Source of the DNA: Ovis canadensis
Taxonomy: Eukaryota; Chordata; Mammalia; Artiodactyla; Bovidae
DNA length: 64,000 nucleotides
Direction: 5' to 3'
NCBI RefSeq assembly: GCF_042477335.2
Contig: NC_091245.1
Coordinates: forward strand, 87,520,501-87,584,500
The notes beneath the pieces were generated by a model that was given only the letters and a program-made list of their open reading frames with translations, was not told the DNA's origin and ran no database searches. Of the stretch, positions 26,725 through 38,369 are shown one piece after another; the stretch's first letter is position 1, and every line of letters begins with the position of its first letter. The position numbers and the translations under genes were made by a program.

Positions 26725-26945
26725 TGATGGCTATCCATTTTAAATATAGCAGCGTGTACATGTCCATTCCAAACTTCTTTCAAATGGATAGCATAGGACC
26801 TCTATCTAGCACAGGAAGCTCTGCTCAATGTTACATGGCTGCCGGGATAGGAGGAGAGTTTGGGGGAGAATGGGTACCTGCACGTGTATGGCCGAGTCCC
26901 TTTCCTGTTCATGTGAAACTACACAGCGTTGGTAATCGGCTACTA
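26725..26945 (+). repeat. Ruminant L1 3'-UTR-like fragment
   Basis: It carries AGCAGCGTGTACATGTCCAT, ATAGCATAGGACCTCTATC and CACGTGTATGGCCGAGTCCC, matching the remembered order of the ruminant L1 3' UTR. It is short and diverged. Confidence 0.5.
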
Positions 26946-27929
26946 TAGCTGTTCAGTCACTAAGTTGTGTCCGACTTGTGGCGATCCCATGAACTGCATC
27001 ACGCTAGGCTTCCCTGTCCTTCACTAGCTCCTGAAGTTTGCCCAAACTCACGTCCATTGAGTCAGTGATCCAACCATCTCATGCACTGTCACCCCTTCTC
27101 CTCTTGTCCTCAGTCTTTGCCAGCACCAGGGTCTTTTCCAATGAATTGGCTCTTTGCATCAGGTGGCGAAAGTATTGGAGTTTCAGCTTCAGCATTAGTT
27201 CTTCCACTGAATATTCGGGATTGATTTCCTTTACGATTGACTGGCTTGATCTTGCTGTCCAAGGGACTCTTAAGAGTCTTCTCCAGTCCTACAATTCAAA
27301 AGCATCAATTCTTCAGCGCTCAGCCTCCCTCATGGTCCATCTCTCACGTCCATGCATGACTACTACCAAAACCATAGCTATGACTATATGCACCCTTGTC
27401 AGCAAAGTGATGCTGCTGCTTTTTAACACACTGTCTAGGTTTGTTATAGTTTTTCTCCCAGGGAGAATGTGTCTTTTAATTTTGTGGCTGCAGTCATAGT
27501 CTGCACTTATTTTGGATCCCAAGAAAATAAAAGCTGTCACTACTTTCACTTTTTACCCTTTTATTTGCCATGAAGTGATGGGACTGGATGCCATGATCTT
27601 AGTTTTTTGAGCGTTGAGTTTTAAGCCAGCTTTTTCACTCTTTTCTTTCACCCTCATCAAGAAACTCTTTAGTTCCTCTTCACTTTCTGCCATTAGAGTG
27701 ATATCATCTGCATATCTGAGGTTGTTGATTTTTTTCCCCAAAGTCTTTATTCCAGCTTGTGAGTCATCCACCCCAGCATTTTGCATGATGTACTCTACAT
27801 ATAATTTAAATAAGCAGAGTGACAATATACAGCCTTGACATGCTCCTTTTCCAATTTTGAACCAGTCCATTGTTCCACATCCAGTTTTAACTGTTACTTC
27901 TCGTCTTGCATATAGGCTTCTTAGGAGAC
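26946..27929 (-). mobile_element. Older BovB LINE, antisense, 3' part (split by a younger BovB)
   Basis: The reverse complement runs from the 3' tail at 26946 back to the palm domain (reverse of LRYADDITLMAESEEELKS) and LYARREVTVKTG. It resumes at 28900 after the sense BovB at 27930-28890. It has several frameshifts and is more diverged than the inserted copy. Confidence 0.9.
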
Positions 27930-28890
27930 TAGAATTGGACATGGAACAACTGACTGGTTCCAAATAGGAAAAGGAGTCTGTCAAGGCTGTATATTGTCAC
28001 CCTGCTTATTTAACTTATATGCAGAGTACATCATGAGAAACGCTGGACTGGAGGAAACACAAGCTGGAATCAAGATTGCCGGGAGAAATATCAATAACCT
28101 CAGATATGCAGATGACACCACTCTTATGGTAGAAAGTGAAGAGGAGCTAAAAAGCCTCTTGATGAAAGTGAAAGTGGAGAGTGAAAAAGTTGACCTAAAG
28201 CTCAACATTCAGAAAATGAAGATCATGGCATCTGGTCCCATCACTTCATGGAAAATAGATGGGGAAACAGTGGAAACATTGGCTGACTTTATTTTTTGGG
28301 GCTCCAAAATCACTGCAGATGGTGACTGCAGCCATGAAATTAAAAGACGCTTCCTCCTTGGAAGAAAAGTTATGACCAACTTAGACAGCATATTCAAAAG
28401 CAGAGACATTACTTTGCCGACTAAGGTCCATCTAGTCAAGGCTATGGTTTTTCCTGTGGTCATGTATGGATGTGAGAGGTGGACTGTGAAGAAGGCTGAG
28501 TGCCGAAGAATTGATGCTTTTGAACTGTGGTGTTGGAGAAGACTCTTGAGAGTCCCTTGGACTGCAAGGAGATCCAACCAGTCCATTCTGAAGGAGATCA
28601 GCCCTGGGATTTCTTTGGAAGGAATGATGCTAAAGCTGAAACTCCAGTATTTTGGCCACCTCATGCGAAGAGTTGACTCATTGGAAAAGACTCTGATGCT
28701 GGGAGGGATTGGGGGCAGGAGGAGAAGGGGATGACAGAGGATGAGATGGCTGGATGGCATCACTGACTCGATGGACATGAGTCTGAGCGAACTCCAGGAG
28801 ATGGTGATGGACAGGGAGGCCTGGCGTGCTGCAATTCATGGGGTCGCAAAGAATTGGACATGACTGAGCAACTGAATTGAACTGAACTTT
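27930..28890 (+). mobile_element. Younger BovB LINE inserted head-to-head into the older copy
   Basis: It starts at RT residues GHGTTDWF-like (AACTGACTGGTTCC), then a 246-codon open frame (27994-28734) contains LRYADDTTLMVESEEELKS and ends at the RT C-terminus, before the ACTGAATTGAACTGAAC tail. The duplication TTAGGAGAC (27921-27929 and 28891-28899) shows it entered the antisense BovB. It lacks the endonuclease and is not autonomous. Confidence 0.93.
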
Positions 28891-28899
28891 TTAGGAGAC

Positions 28900-28986
28900 A
28901 GGTAAGGTGGTCTGATACTCCCATCTCTTTGAGAATTTTCCACAGTTTGTTGTGGTCCACGCAGTCAAAGCCTTTAGCATAGTCCC
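28900..28986 (-). mobile_element. Older antisense BovB, 5' remainder after the nested insertion
   Basis: It continues the 26946-27929 copy, reading in reverse FDCVDHNKLWKIL, and ends near 28986 before the Bov-A2. Confidence 0.88.
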
Positions 28987-29011
28987 AATGAAGCAGGAAT
29001 AGATTTTTTTT

Positions 29012-29282
29012 TGCTGCTGCTAAGTCGCTTCAGTCATGTCCGACTCTGTGCGACCCCATAGAAGCCAGCCCACCAGGCTCCCACGTCCCTGGGATTCTCC
29101 AGGCAAGAACACTAGAGTGGGTTGCCATTTCCTTCTCCAATGCATGAAAGTGAAAAGTGAAAGTGAAGTCGCTCAGTTGTGTCCAACCCTCAGCGACCCC
29201 ATGGACTGCAGCCTTCTAGGCTCCTCTGTCCATGGGATTTTCCAGGCAAGAGTACTGGAGTGGGGTGCCATTGCCTTCTCCG
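29012..29282 (-). mobile_element. Bov-A2 SINE, antisense
   Basis: Two A monomers are joined by GAAAGTGAAAAGTGAAAGTG. They are flanked by AGATTTTTTTT on both sides (from 29001 and from 29283). The GCTGCTGCTAAGTCGCTTCA end is typical of Bov-A2. Confidence 0.92.
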
Positions 29283-29294
29283 AGATTTTTTTTA

Positions 29295-30598
29295 ATTCCC
29301 TTAAAAAAAGACGCAATGCCAAAGAAGGTTCAAACTACCACACAGTTGCACTCATCTCACACACTAGCAAAGTAATGCTCAAAATTCTCTAAGCGAAGCT
29401 TCAACAGTACATGAACCGTGAACTTCCAGATGTTCAAGATGGATTTAGAAAAGGCAGAGGAATCAGAGATCAAATTGCTAACATATAATGGATCATCGAA
29501 AAAGCAAGAGAGTTCCAGAAAAACATCTACTTCTGCTTTATTGACTATGCCAAAGCCTTTGACTGTGTGGATCACAACAAACTGTGAAAAATTCTTCAAG
29601 AGATGGGAATACCAGACCATCTTACCTCCCTCCTGAAAATCTGTATGCAGGTCAAAAAGCAACAGTTAGAACCAGATGTGGAACAACAGACTGGATCCAA
29701 ATCGGGAAAGGAGTGTGTCAAGGTTGTATGTTGTCATCCTGCTTGTTTAACTTACATGCAGAGTACAACATGCAAAATGCCAGGCTGGATGAAGCACAAG
29801 CTGGAATCAAGATTGCTGGGAGAAATATCAATAACTTCATATATGCCGATGACACCACCCTCATGGCAGGAAGTGAAGAAGAACTAAAGAGGCTCTTGAT
29901 GAAACTGAAAGAGAAGAGTGAAAAAATTGACTTAAAACTCAACATTCAGAAAACAAAGATCATGGCATCTGGTCCCATCACTTCATGATAAATAGGTGGA
30001 AAAACAGTGAAAACAGTGGCAGACTTTATTTCTCTTGGGCTCATAAATCACTGCAGATGGTGACTGCAGCCATGAAATTAAAAGACGCATGCTCCTTGGA
30101 AGAAAGCTATGACCAGCCTAGACAGCATATTAAAAAGCAGAGACATTGCTTTGCCAAGAAAGGTCCATCTAGTCAAGGCTATGGTCTTTCCAGTAGTCAT
30201 GTATGGATGTGCGAGTTGGACTATAAAGAAAATTGAGTACCAAAGAATTAATGCTTTTGAACTGTGGTGTTGGAGAAGACTCTTGAGAGTCCCTTGGATG
30301 GCAAGGAGATCCAACCAGTCCATCCTAAAGGAACTCAGTCCTGAATATTCATTGGAAGGACTGAAACTGAAGCTCCAATACACTGGCCACCTGATGCAAA
30401 GAACTGAGTCATTGGAAAAGACCCTGATGCTGGGAAAGATTGAAGGTGGGAGGAGAAGGGGACAACAGAGGATGAGATGGTTGGATGGCATCACCGACTC
30501 AATGGACATGAGTTTGAGCATGCTCTGGGAGTTGGTAGTGGACAAGAAAGCTTGGCATGCTGCAAGCTGAGCACCTGAAATGAACTGAACTGAACTGC
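29295..30598 (+). mobile_element. BovB LINE, 5'-truncated, most of the reverse transcriptase
   Basis: It begins at the KKGNAKE-like segment and continues through QDGFRKGRGIRDQIAN-like sequence, IYADDTTLMAGSEEELKR (29841-29895 region) and the C-terminal [16 protein letters not shown] block (here [20 protein letters not shown]). Stops and frameshifts are present (for example AACTGTGAAAAATT near 29581). Its tail lacks about 35 bases before the ACTGA repeats. Confidence 0.9.
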
Positions 30599-30619
30599 TT
30601 TTCCTATGATCCAATTGGC

Positions 30620-31176
30620 TATACTCAGTTGGCGATACCCCAATACAAAATAAAAAAAATTTTTTTTCAGAGAAATGTTTTGAGAATTCAGTGAGAAAGT
30701 ATATGTAGTAGGTGTGATTGGCACTCAGAAAAATATTGGTTAGGGTTACTAGTCAGTTAGTAATTAGTACTAGGATTACAGGCTCCTCCTTTAAAAAGGA
30801 ACATAGCTCTTTACTAAACACTTTGCCAAGAAGTTGTTGTTCCCCCAGACATCCTGGAGCAGAGGCTGGGGAAAGGGTTATTTCAGGGAGCAGGGATGAG
30901 GGGCTGCCCCGTGGTGCTAGGGATCTGCAGCCTCAGACAAACAGCAGGAGAAGGGCCATTTCCAGCTTCTGCAGTTTGAGGAGCTGAGCCCTCCACCTGG
31001 GCCAGGTGAGGCAGAGGCAGGTTGTTCTGGGGAATTATGTAAAAGGACTGAAGCCAAAGGTGGGATCCAATCTCAGGGAACAGCAGAGCTTCCAGGAGCC
31101 TGGGGTGAGAACTCAGGCCCCAGCCTTAGCAGAGTCGTTGAGGCTCCACAGGCAGTGAGCCAGGCCTGGCCTGAGG

Positions 31177-31179
<3 letters not shown>
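30620..31179. other. Intergenic, no gene seen
   Basis: A short stretch at about 30610-30655 resembles the ruminant L1 3' UTR (GGCGATACCCCAATACAAAA). The remainder is unique. Confidence 0.5.

Positions 31180-31225
<46 letters not shown>
31180..31225. repeat. (AC)n microsatellite, 23 units
   Basis: An uninterrupted AC dinucleotide run of 46 bases. It is likely polymorphic. Confidence 0.97.
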
Positions 31226-31227
<2 letters not shown>

Positions 31228-31309
31228 ATGGAACTCGTGCCCTGTGCAGAGCACTGTTCAAGGTGCTGTTCACACGTGAGCAGATTCAATGCCCCAAACC
31301 ACCCCCCAT

Positions 31310-31410
31310 GAATGCATTTTGCAAAATCTGTCTATTTTGTTCACTGTGGAATTTCTCAAGAGTTCCTGCCACACAGTAGACACCTGATACACATTTGCTG
31401 AAGGAACAAA
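31310..31410 (+). repeat. L2 3' end fragment
   Basis: GTCTATTTTGTTCACTGTGG, CACACAGTAGACACCTGATA and CATTTGCTGAAGGAACAAA follow the conserved end of L2. Confidence 0.65.
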
Positions 31411-31454
31411 CCCTGTGAGGTTTGTCAGCAGTGCTGGCATCAGGAGGAAGTCCG

Positions 31455-31530
31455 AGTATGCAGAGAGATGAAGTAACTTGCCCAAGATTCCCCAGCTGGT
31501 AAAGGGCCAACTCAGGATTGGAACCCAGGC
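31455..31530 (-). repeat. MIR core fragment, antisense
   Basis: GAAGTAACTTGCCCAAGATT, CCCCAGCTGGTAAAGGGCCA and GGATTGGAACCCAGGC match reversed MIR. Confidence 0.72.
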
Positions 31531-32175
31531 CAAAGGGAGAAACTGCCTGCAAGCCTCTGATCCCCAGTCTCCCCTCTGCCTGTTTTCATAGAGTGTCTGA
31601 CCAGCTTTTCTTTCCTGTGATCTGCTTACCTGGAGCTTTTTCTACCTTGCCTGTCTGTAGATGTTTGTAAATTCAGACAAATTACCTTTGGGGCACTTAC
31701 TTTCACCCACACTTGCTTTCCCATTTTCACAGCATATGTCCCTATACTTCAGTAAAAGAGTTTGGAGTTTACATGTTTGCAAACTCTAGTTTTTCCTGAT
31801 GATGAAGGTATTCAGAGAATTAGATCTCCAGGGTTGAAGGCTGGTGATTTGCACCAAATCAGAAAGCCTTCTGGACTGTCCAGGCATGTTCTGCACATTC
31901 AGTGAAGATGTGAGAAATGGGAGGGATGATGTCTGAACCTGCCCTACTTCCAGGCCAGCCTGGAAAGAAATCAAGAACAAGCTGGAAAGAAAGCAGCCAT
32001 CTTCGAGGTGTCTGGATCTCAGCCTCAGTTCAGCAGCTCTTCTACTCCGTGCCTTTCCCACCTCTCCATCCTCTTTTCACCATTTCCCCTGCTATCTCAG
32101 CCCCAGAACTGCTCTTCCTCTGGTTCTGAAGCTGGAGGCTTCGGGCCTTGTCCTGCCCAGCCTGAGGATGTCCTC
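31531..32175. other. Intergenic, no gene seen
   Basis: This is unique DNA. ORFs below 100 codons on both strands lack support. Confidence 0.5.
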
Positions 32176-32179
32176 TCTG

Positions 32180-32350
32180 GTGTGGGACTCTCAACCCTTG
32201 CTGCCCATCAGCAGCACTTGTGGGTCTGGAATAAATATATGCAAATGCCCTGTACCACCACCCTCCCCAGACTAGAATTCAAAAGGTCTGGTGGAGGGTG
32301 GAGGGGTCTGCATTTACAGACTCTGCCCGCCGATGATTCTCATCAGGCTT
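32180..32350 (+). repeat. MER5-like (hAT-Charlie) relic
   Basis: The order CATCAGCAGCACTTGTGGG, AAAAGGTCTGGTGGAGGG, GGGGTCTGCATTTACAGAC and ATGATTCTCATCAGGCTTTG fits MER5A. Confidence 0.5.
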
Positions 32351-32526
32351 TGATTGACACATTGCCCTTTGATGTTGTCAGGTTTCCTTAACTTGGGGTG
32401 ATATGAAAAAGAAATGAAAGGATATATTTGAGTTACTGTGCTGTTTCTGTGAAAAGAACTATTGTGCTCAGGGGGTTTACTTAGAATATCCCCCCAACTT
32501 TATCAAAATAGATGTAACTGACATAA

Positions 32527-33523
32527 ACTACCTTACCTGCCTCCTAAGAAATCTGTATGCAAGTCAAGAAGCAACAGTTAGAACTGGACATGGAACAACA
32601 GACTGGTTCCAAATCTGGAAAGGAGTATGTTGAGGCTGTATATTGTCACCCTCCTTATTTAACTTAATGCAGAGTACATCATGTAAAATGCTGGGTTGAA
32701 TGAAGCACAAACTGGAATCAAGACTGCCGGGAGAAATAGCAATAACCTCAGATGTGCAGATGACACCACCCTCATGGAAGAAAGTGAAGAACTAAAGAGC
32801 CTCTTGATGAAAGTGAAAGAGGAGAATGAAAAAGTTGTCTTAAAGCTCAACACTGAGAAAATAAAGATCATGGCATCCGGTTCCATCACTTCATGGGAAA
32901 TAGATGGGGAAACAGTGGAAACAGCCACAGACTTTATTTCTTTGGGCTCCAAAATCACTGCAGATGGTGATTGCAGCCATGAAATTAAAAGATGCATGCT
33001 CCTTGGAAGAAAACTATGACCAAACTAGACAGCATATGAAAAAGCAGAGATGTTACTTCTCCAACAAAGGTCCATCTAGTCAAAGCTATGGTTTTTCCAG
33101 TAGTCATGTATGGATGTGAGACTTGGACTATAAAGAAAGCTAAGTGCTGAAGAATTGATGCTTTTGAACTGTGGTGTTGGAGAAGACTCTTGAGAGTCCC
33201 TTGGACTGCAAGGAGATCCAACCAGTCCATCATAAAGGAGATCAGTCCTGAATATTCATTGGAAGGACTGGTGTTGAAGCTGAAACTCCAATACTTTGGC
33301 CACGTGATGGGAAGAACTGAGTCATTGGAAAAGGCCCTGATGTTGGGAAAGATTGAAGGTGGGAGGAGAAGGGGATGACAGAGGATGAGATGGTTGGATG
33401 GCATCACCAACTCGATGGACTTGAGTTTGAGCAAGCTCTGGGAGTTGGTGATGACAGGGAAGCCTGGTGTGCTGCAGTCCATGGGGTCGCGAGGAGCTGG
33501 ACACGACTGAGTGACTGAACTGA
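32527..33523 (+). mobile_element. BovB LINE, 5'-truncated, perfect 10-bp TSD
   Basis: It starts at CTACCTTACCTGCCTCC (thumb-proximal RT) and runs to the ACTGAACTG tail. ACTGACATAA is at 32517-32526 and 33524-33533. The YADD box reads CADD (AGATGTGCAGATGAC), and stops and frameshifts occur. Confidence 0.93.
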
Positions 33524-33544
33524 ACTGACATAAGCCATTGCCTA

Positions 33545-34780
33545 AGTATAAGGCAGACAATGTGATGAATGGATATATGTATATATTGTGAGATGATTAC
33601 CACAACAAGGTCAGCTAACACAACCGTCACCTCATGTAGTTACTGTTTCCATGCAGTGTGTGTTGAGAACATCTGAGATTGACTCTGTTGGCAGTTTTCG
33701 AGTGTACAGTGCAGTAGTGTTTACTTTCACTTTCACGATGCTGTACATTGGGTCCCCAGAACTTGTTCCTCTAACAGCTGTAAGTTTGTACCCTTCGACC
33801 AACAACTCCTCACCTCCCCTACCTCCTGGCTCCTGGCAACCACCAACCTATTCTCTTTCTATGAATCTGGCATTTTTAGATTGCACGTATCAGTGAGATT
33901 ATACGGTATTTGTCTGTCTTGGTTACTGTAAGTAACCTTGCAATCAACATGGGAGCATAGGTATCTCTTTGAGATAGTGATCTCATTTCCTTCGGATAAA
34001 TACCCAGAAGTGGGATTGCTGAATCCTATGCTAGTTCTATTTTTAACTTGTTGAAAAGCCATCATATTGTGTTCCATAGTAGCTATGCCAGTTTACATTC
34101 CCACCAACAATATACGAGGGTTCCCTTTTCTCTATATCCTCACCAGTAATTGCTGTATCTCTTTGATGATAGCCATTTTAACAGGTGTGAGGTGATCTCT
34201 CATCGTGGTTTTGATTTGCATTTCCCTGATGATTAGTGATGTTGAGCATCTTTTCATGTACCTGTTAGTTATTTGTATACTGTCTTTGGAAAAAAAAACT
34301 GTGGGCCCCCTAATGGCTCAGATGATAAAGAATTTGCCTACAATGCAGGAGACCAGGGTTCAATCCCTGGGTCAGGAAGGTCCCCTGGAGAAAGGAATGG
34401 CAACCCACTCCAGTATTCTTGCCTGGTGAATTCCAGGGACAGAGGAACCTGGCAGGTTAAAGTCCTTGGGTTTGCAAAGAGTCGTACACGACTGAGCGAC
34501 TCACACTTTCACTTCAGTTTGGAAAATATGTCTATTCAGGCCCTTTGCCAGTTTATTTAAAACCTTTTATTTTGTACTGGGGCATAGCTGATTAACAAAT
34601 AATGTGTGGTGAACATTTTGCCCATTAAATTTTTTTTTTTTTTTTTGCTATTGAGCTGTATGAGTTCACTATATTTTGGATGTTAACTTCTTATCAGATA
34701 TATCGCTTGAAAATGCTTTCTCCCATTCTGTGGGTTGCATTTTCATTTTGTTGATTGTTTCTTTTGCTGTGCAGAACTAC
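33545..34780 (-). mobile_element. L1 LINE, antisense, 3' half with nested SINE
   Basis: L1 blocks are in reversed order: TGATTACCACAACAAGGTCA, GTTTGTACCCTTCGACCAAC, CCTGGCAACCACCAACC, AATACCCAGAAGTGGGATTG, TTTGATTTGCATTTCCCTGATG, and CATTTTGTTGATTGTTTC at the end. A Bov-tA sits at 34294-34517, and a short ruminant L1-UTR-like insertion lies near 34563-34620. No coding frame survives. Confidence 0.88.
34294..34517 (+). mobile_element. Bov-tA SINE nested in L1
   Basis: It is a complete SINE flanked by TTTGGAAAA at 34285-34293 and 34518-34526. L1 sequence resumes directly after the second copy. Confidence 0.93.
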
Positions 34781-35084
34781 TTGGGTTATTGTAACTTGTA
34801 TGTTCTCATTCTGATTATACTGAAGTAACGCTTCATTTTCACACTGATCGGTGAGTAGCAGGAGCCTCTTTGACCCAAGTGCTAGATCACATATACTCTC
34901 TCTGCTAGTTGCCCCATAGCACTGCTTCCCCTGCTCCGACCCCATGTGATGACCTTGAGCCAGGCATAGCTGCTGGCATCCTTGATAGCCCTGTGTTTCC
35001 ACCTCAGAGCCTAGAAGTAAAAACAGCTGGAAAGTAGTTAACCAGACTTTCCTCCAGGTGTGAGGAACATAGAAGGAATTACCA

Positions 35085-35250
35085 TCATCGTCATCATCAT
35101 TATCATCTTCACAGCTAACACTGTGTGCCAGGCAGCTCCAACTGCTTCACTACATTTCATCCTCCCAGCAACCCTCTAGGGTAGGTACTGTGGTTAACCC
35201 CGTTGAACAGATAAGGAAATCAATCTCTCAACATCGGGCAGCTAAGTAAA
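35085..35250 (-). repeat. MIR, antisense, with adjoining ATC-rich run
   Basis: TGTGTGCCAGGCAGCTCC, TAGGGTAGGTACTGTGG and GATAAGGAAATCAATCTCTC match reversed MIR. An irregular CATCATC run precedes it (about 35082-35108). Confidence 0.65.
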
Positions 35251-35507
35251 ACTGGTGTGTCTCTAGAGGGGCTCACTTGCAGCATCCCACAGGCACAAAC
35301 ATTTCTGAGAGTCCCATGTAACTCCCAGAAAACTTTAAACTGGAGATGCAAATTCAGCCTCTGTGAACATGGCCCTGCAAATCTGGGATTCCGGGTCAAA
35401 TTGCCTCCCTCTCCACTTCATTCTTGTCCCATTCTTCCCTTCTGGTCTAATACAATCATCTCTGACCATTAGCGAGAACAAATATCCCCTTTGGGGAAAT
35501 TCTCTCA

Positions 35508-35680
35508 AAATGCAGGCGACATGAATTTGACCCCTGGGTCAGGAAGATCCCCTGGAGAAGGAAATGACCACCTACTCCAGTATTTTTGCCTGAAAAATCC
35601 TATGGATAGAGGAGCCTAGTGGGCTATAGTCCGTGGGGTCACAAAGAGTTTGACAGGACTGAATACGCACATACACATTG
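35508..35680 (+). mobile_element. Bov-tA SINE, head-truncated
   Basis: It starts inside the tRNA region (ATGCAGGCGACATG) and retains GACCCCTGGGTCAGGAAG, the core and the A tail. Confidence 0.87.
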
Positions 35681-35689
35681 TTCACCATT

Positions 35690-36882
35690 ACTTTTCTTAA
35701 GATTTGAGCTGGGGACTTAAGTAGACACCAAAGAGGAACATCCCAGGCTAGATCTGAGGCCCTCACCTTCTCTGGGACACAAAAACTAGCCATAAGATTA
35801 AAGCACAAGCACCCTCTAACCCCAAAGTATGGAAATAAACGAGGGCGTGCACTCCATGTTAAACAAATGATCTTTTCAGACAAAGAGGACAAACAATTTC
35901 TCATAGGAGTTCTTTTGTTTCTGGTCTTCAAAGTCTCTTTAAAATGCTTGACCAAAAGTTCATGCAGTGGAGTGATTTGCCAATTTTTGTTTACATTTTG
36001 ATATTAAGCTATCAATAAAAACGTGGAAAGGGAATTAGAATAACTTGAAGAGCTAATTCTGAGTAAAGTCTTAAGGGGATTATTAGGGAGACAGTTTCTC
36101 ACGTTTTGTAATTGCTTTAGCTAAAGAATATTTTGGAGAGGCAATTTTTGAGTCTGAATCATATTTAGAAGCTAGCTTCCTATTACCAATGAAAGAAAGC
36201 CGACCTGTGGAAAGCGGGGCTTTTGTTTGTTTTACTTGTAGGTGCCTCTCAAGTGAACGATTTTTCCATCTTAAAGTGCCCCCAAAGTGGCCAGTGTAAT
36301 TTCAAATTGTCGCTGGTCAAGCTGTGTCAGTTAGAAAGATACACAGCCAGCAGCATTGTAGTGAGAAAGAGTGAGGGGGCAGGCGTCTGACTTGGGAGGG
36401 GGCACAGGTTCAGATGGAAAAGCCCGCATGAGAACTGTGGTGTGACCATCCATAAGAACGTTCAGTGTGACCTGCATCTCTGGGGCTTGGTCAAAGACTA
36501 AGAATCACCCAGCCAGGGTCAGAAAGAGCTCCTGATGCCAGAGAGACAGAAATAAGGTGGTTTCTAAGCAGAGTGGGAAGACACAAAACATTAGTTACTA
36601 AACATAATTTTAATTTGTCTTTATCTCTTAAAATGCCAGACAATAACAGAATATGGATAATAATGCGCATGCAGTGAAATATAATGTATATTTCCTTTGA
36701 CTTTCTCAAAGCGTTTACATGCTTTGAGATAAATGCTCATTAAAAAACAGCTGGTTTCTAAACTTTCCTTTCTCTTAGTGTCTCTTCTGTCTAAAAATAA
36801 GAGAAAATATTGATTACTCTAATTAAAGATAATAACTAGTGTAGATGGTTAATTGTCCTGGTTATTGTAATTGCAGAGAGAT
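35690..36882. other. Intergenic unique DNA, no gene seen
   Basis: No repeat was recognised. The ORF at 35572-35955 (-) partly reads through the SINE and has no independent support. Confidence 0.5.
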
Positions 36883-36894
36883 ATAGGTATACGT

Positions 36895-37160
36895 GGAGAA
36901 GGCAATGGCAACCCACTCCAGTACTCTTGCCTGGAAACTCCCATGGACAGAGGAGCCTGGTAGGCTGCAGTCCATGGAGTCGCGAAGAGTCGGACACGAC
37001 TGAGCGACTTCACTTTCACTTTTCACTTTCATGCACTGGAGAAGGAAATGGCACCCCACTCCAGCGTTCTTGCCTGGAGAATCCCAAGGACGGAGGAACC
37101 TGGTGGGCTGCCGTCTACGGGGTCGCACAGAGTCAGACACGACTGAAGTGACTTAGCGGC
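36895..37160 (+). mobile_element. Bov-A2 SINE with perfect 12-bp TSD
   Basis: Two A monomers are joined by CACTTTCACTTTTCACTTTC. ATAGGTATACGT is at 36883-36894 and 37161-37172. Confidence 0.95.
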
Positions 37161-37172
37161 ATAGGTATACGT

Positions 37173-37837
37173 ACAGAATAAGAGGTGATTTTCTGCTTAA
37201 TTAGAAAAATTATTACAATTTATTCAAATGATAAATTTAATATGACACATTGTTTAATTTAATATACTGAGAAGTTAATTATATTTTAAAGCTATAGTTA
37301 AAAATTTTAGATTATCATCTGTTTCATTTGCCTAAATCCATACAAAGAAAGAGAAGTTAACAGATTATTTACTATAATCTGTTACAAAAATAATTTACCA
37401 AAGCAGTAAAATTAGAATTTGGATATTTCATGTAAAATGACTAAATAATTTTATGCCCAGAATAGCAAAGTTTCCTTTTAAAAAAACAAAACAAAACAAA
37501 ACCATTCTCATAAATTTCAATGATTTTCTCATACTTTGAAATAAAATTGTTAGAAATTCTCCTGGTTAGCCCTTACGTAATTTTGTCTGTTTCTATTTTA
37601 AAATGCTATCACAGACCTAAATTCACCCTTAAAATATAGACCAGCCCAGCAATTCAATCAGCTCCAAAGACTAAAATAATTGCCCTCATCTGAGTCTGCC
37701 AACTGATAAAATGTGAAAGAATAAGCATGTGTACTGATAGTAGGTGTGCTTTGGGAGTAGTCTGTAAATTTGGAATTCCTCAGAAATGAAGAGTTTTCTA
37801 ATTTTGAAAAAAACATATAAAAACATATAAAAACATA
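37173..37837. other. AT-rich intergenic DNA, no gene seen
   Basis: Very AT-rich, with an AAAAC repeat near 37484-37500. No coding or RNA feature was recognised. Confidence 0.5.
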
Positions 37838-37966
37838 GCATCACCAGCTTAATGGACATGAACTTGAACAAACTCCGGGGAGATGGTGGAGGTCAGGGAA
37901 GCCTGGTGTGCTGCAGTCCATGGGATCGCAAAGTGTCAAACATGACTTAGTGACTGAACAACAGCA
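37838..37966 (+). mobile_element. BovB 3'-tail fragment
   Basis: GCATCACCAGCTTAATGGAC, then TGTGCTGCAGTCCATGGGAT and a GACTGAACAACAGCAAC tail. This is only the last ~130 bases of BovB. Confidence 0.82.
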
Positions 37967-38197
37967 ACATAAAAATTGGACAAGTTAAAAAAAAGAGCTT
38001 TTAGCTGATTTGCTATTACCTAAAGAAATAGCTATAATAAGAGCAGAACCGTTCAAAGCACCAAGACCCACAATCTCCTGGTAATGCTTTAGCTGGCCAT
38101 TCTTCTCCATAAGCAGTGGTAACCAAGACAATGGCTCCGGTAATTGTGTAGAAGAGAGAGATCCTGGAGGAATTCAAAGAGGCTGTTCTTTGTTTTA

Positions 38198-38369
38198 ACA
38201 GTTATTTATTTATTTGACTGCGCCAGGTCTTAGCTGTGGGATCTTTAGTTGTGGCATGTGAATTCTTAATTGTGGCATGTGGGATCTAGCTCCCTGACCA
38301 GGGGTTGAACCTGGGTCCCCTTAATTGGGAGTTCAGAGTTTTAGCCATTGGACCATAAGGGAAGTCCCA
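38198..38369 (-). mobile_element. CHR-type tRNA SINE, antisense
   Basis: TTATTTATTTGACTGCGCC, TTAGTTGTGGCATGTG and GGGGTTGAACCTGGGTCCCC, ending ACCATAAGGGAAGTCCC. Confidence 0.85.

Noticed and set aside
26946..30598. Reading the opposed BovB copies as one twin-primed element
   Set aside because: Both outer ends carry a BovB 3' tail, and the inner sense copy has its own TSD, so these are separate insertions.
31155..31379. ORF with long Thr-His repeat
   Set aside because: It is a translation of the (AC)n microsatellite.
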